A DNA stretch of 6,361 nt from Betaproteobacteria bacterium (lineage in GTDB: Bacteria > Pseudomonadota > Gammaproteobacteria > Burkholderiales > UBA9220): contig DOVS01000161.1 of NCBI GenBank assembly GCA_003519965.1, forward strand, positions 1 through 6,361, given 5' to 3'. Below, piece after piece: positions 6,178 through 6,361 of the stretch. The first letter of the stretch is position 1, and every line of letters starts with the position of its first letter. The notes below the pieces were generated by a model. The model ran no database searches and was not told the origin of the DNA. It worked only from the letters and a program-made list of their open reading frames with translations. Both the position numbers and the translations under genes were made by a program.

Positions 6178-6191
6178 CGCGCCCCGGCGCG
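6178..6191 (-). repeat. GC dyad just after the nudB stop
   Basis: CGCGCC-N2-GGCGCG is a perfect dyad adjoining the nudB stop codon. As RNA it could form a 5-bp stem with a four-base loop. No T run follows, so it is not a standard intrinsic terminator. Confidence 0.4.
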
Positions 6192-6361
6192 CTATTCGGC
6201 CGCCATCCGCTCGGATAAGCGGCGGATGGCGGCGGCGTTGCTCCAGGAGAACACCCGCTGCTCCGCCTCCCGCCACGGCAGCCAGACGAACGCCAAGTGC
6301 TCCCGCGGCGCCAGGGTAACCGTCGGCGGCGCAGGCACGGCCAGCCCGAACACCTGCTCGG
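6192..6361 (-). CDS. nudB: NudB-like Nudix hydrolase, C-terminal 55 residues only
   Basis: Only the 3' end is in the window: 55 codons and a TAG at 6192-6194. The Nudix box lies outside, so catalytic residues cannot be checked. The tail contains EHLAFVWLPWREAE, then FSWSNAAAIRRL. This matches the end of E. coli NudB (EHVAFRWVPLAEA, then HSWTNRQAL). NudB removes pyrophosphate from dihydroneopterin triphosphate in folate synthesis and acts on dATP in vitro. Its place near yebC-ruvCAB is the usual one in proteobacteria, which supports the call. Another Nudix protein with a similar tail cannot be excluded. Confidence 0.72.
   Translation of the reverse strand, partial: EQVFGLAVPAPPTVTLAPREHLAFVWLPWREAEQRVFSWSNAAAIRRLSERMAAE
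6199..6233 (-). repeat. 12-bp perfect inverted repeat at the 3' end of nudB
   Basis: GCCGCCATCCGC (6222-6233 read on the minus strand) and GCGGATGGCGGC (6199-6210) are exact reverse complements, separated by 11 bases. The repeat lies in the last codons of nudB and ends 4 bases before the stop codon. It would make a strong RNA stem-loop. No T tract follows. Confidence 0.6.

Overview
The window looks like part of a bacterial chromosome with high GC content. Every protein gene I can support lies on the minus strand, so in transcription order it reads from high to low coordinates: nudB (3' end only), nadA, ybhP-like, clsB, yebC, ruvC, ruvA, ruvB (5' part only). Proteobacteria commonly keep nudB, yebC and ruvCAB near one another. 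The wording of RuvC ([31 protein letters not shown]), RuvA ([16 protein letters not shown]) and the long NadA subtype reminds me most of Betaproteobacteria (placed within Gammaproteobacteria in some taxonomies). That placement comes from memory of these families, not from a search.

Right part (about 4160-6361): nudB ends at 6192. nadA follows after a 67-base gap containing two GC-rich dyads. After another 67-base gap come a YbhP-like endonuclease/exonuclease/phosphatase-fold protein and a ClsB-type cardiolipin synthase, joined by an ATGA overlap. The ybhP-clsB pair is also adjacent in E. coli. The gap before ybhP holds a good sigma70-type promoter placed so that transcription would begin at or next to the ATG, and no Shine-Dalgarno sequence is visible, so a leaderless mRNA is likely.

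Left part (1-2918): yebC-ruvC-ruvA-ruvB forms a compact unit. A weak hairpin over the clsB stop codon and a plausible promoter separate it from clsB. RuvC, RuvA and RuvB together process Holliday junctions: RuvA binds the junction, RuvB is the AAA+ motor and RuvC cuts. YebC is a TACO1/YebC-family translation or regulatory factor.

The genes themselves are ordinary housekeeping genes, and I see no mobile element, CRISPR array, RNA gene or defence system. The unusual features are in how translation starts. ruvC has no ATG, GTG or TTG that keeps its catalytic Asp7, and appears to start at an ATT codon with an ideally spaced Shine-Dalgarno. A 27-codon ORF fits exactly between ruvC and ruvA with ATGA overlaps at both ends. 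ybhP looks leaderless. nadA and ruvB have weak ribosome-binding sites and tiny upstream ORFs whose stop codons overlap the start codon. No intergenic gap exceeds about 80 bases.
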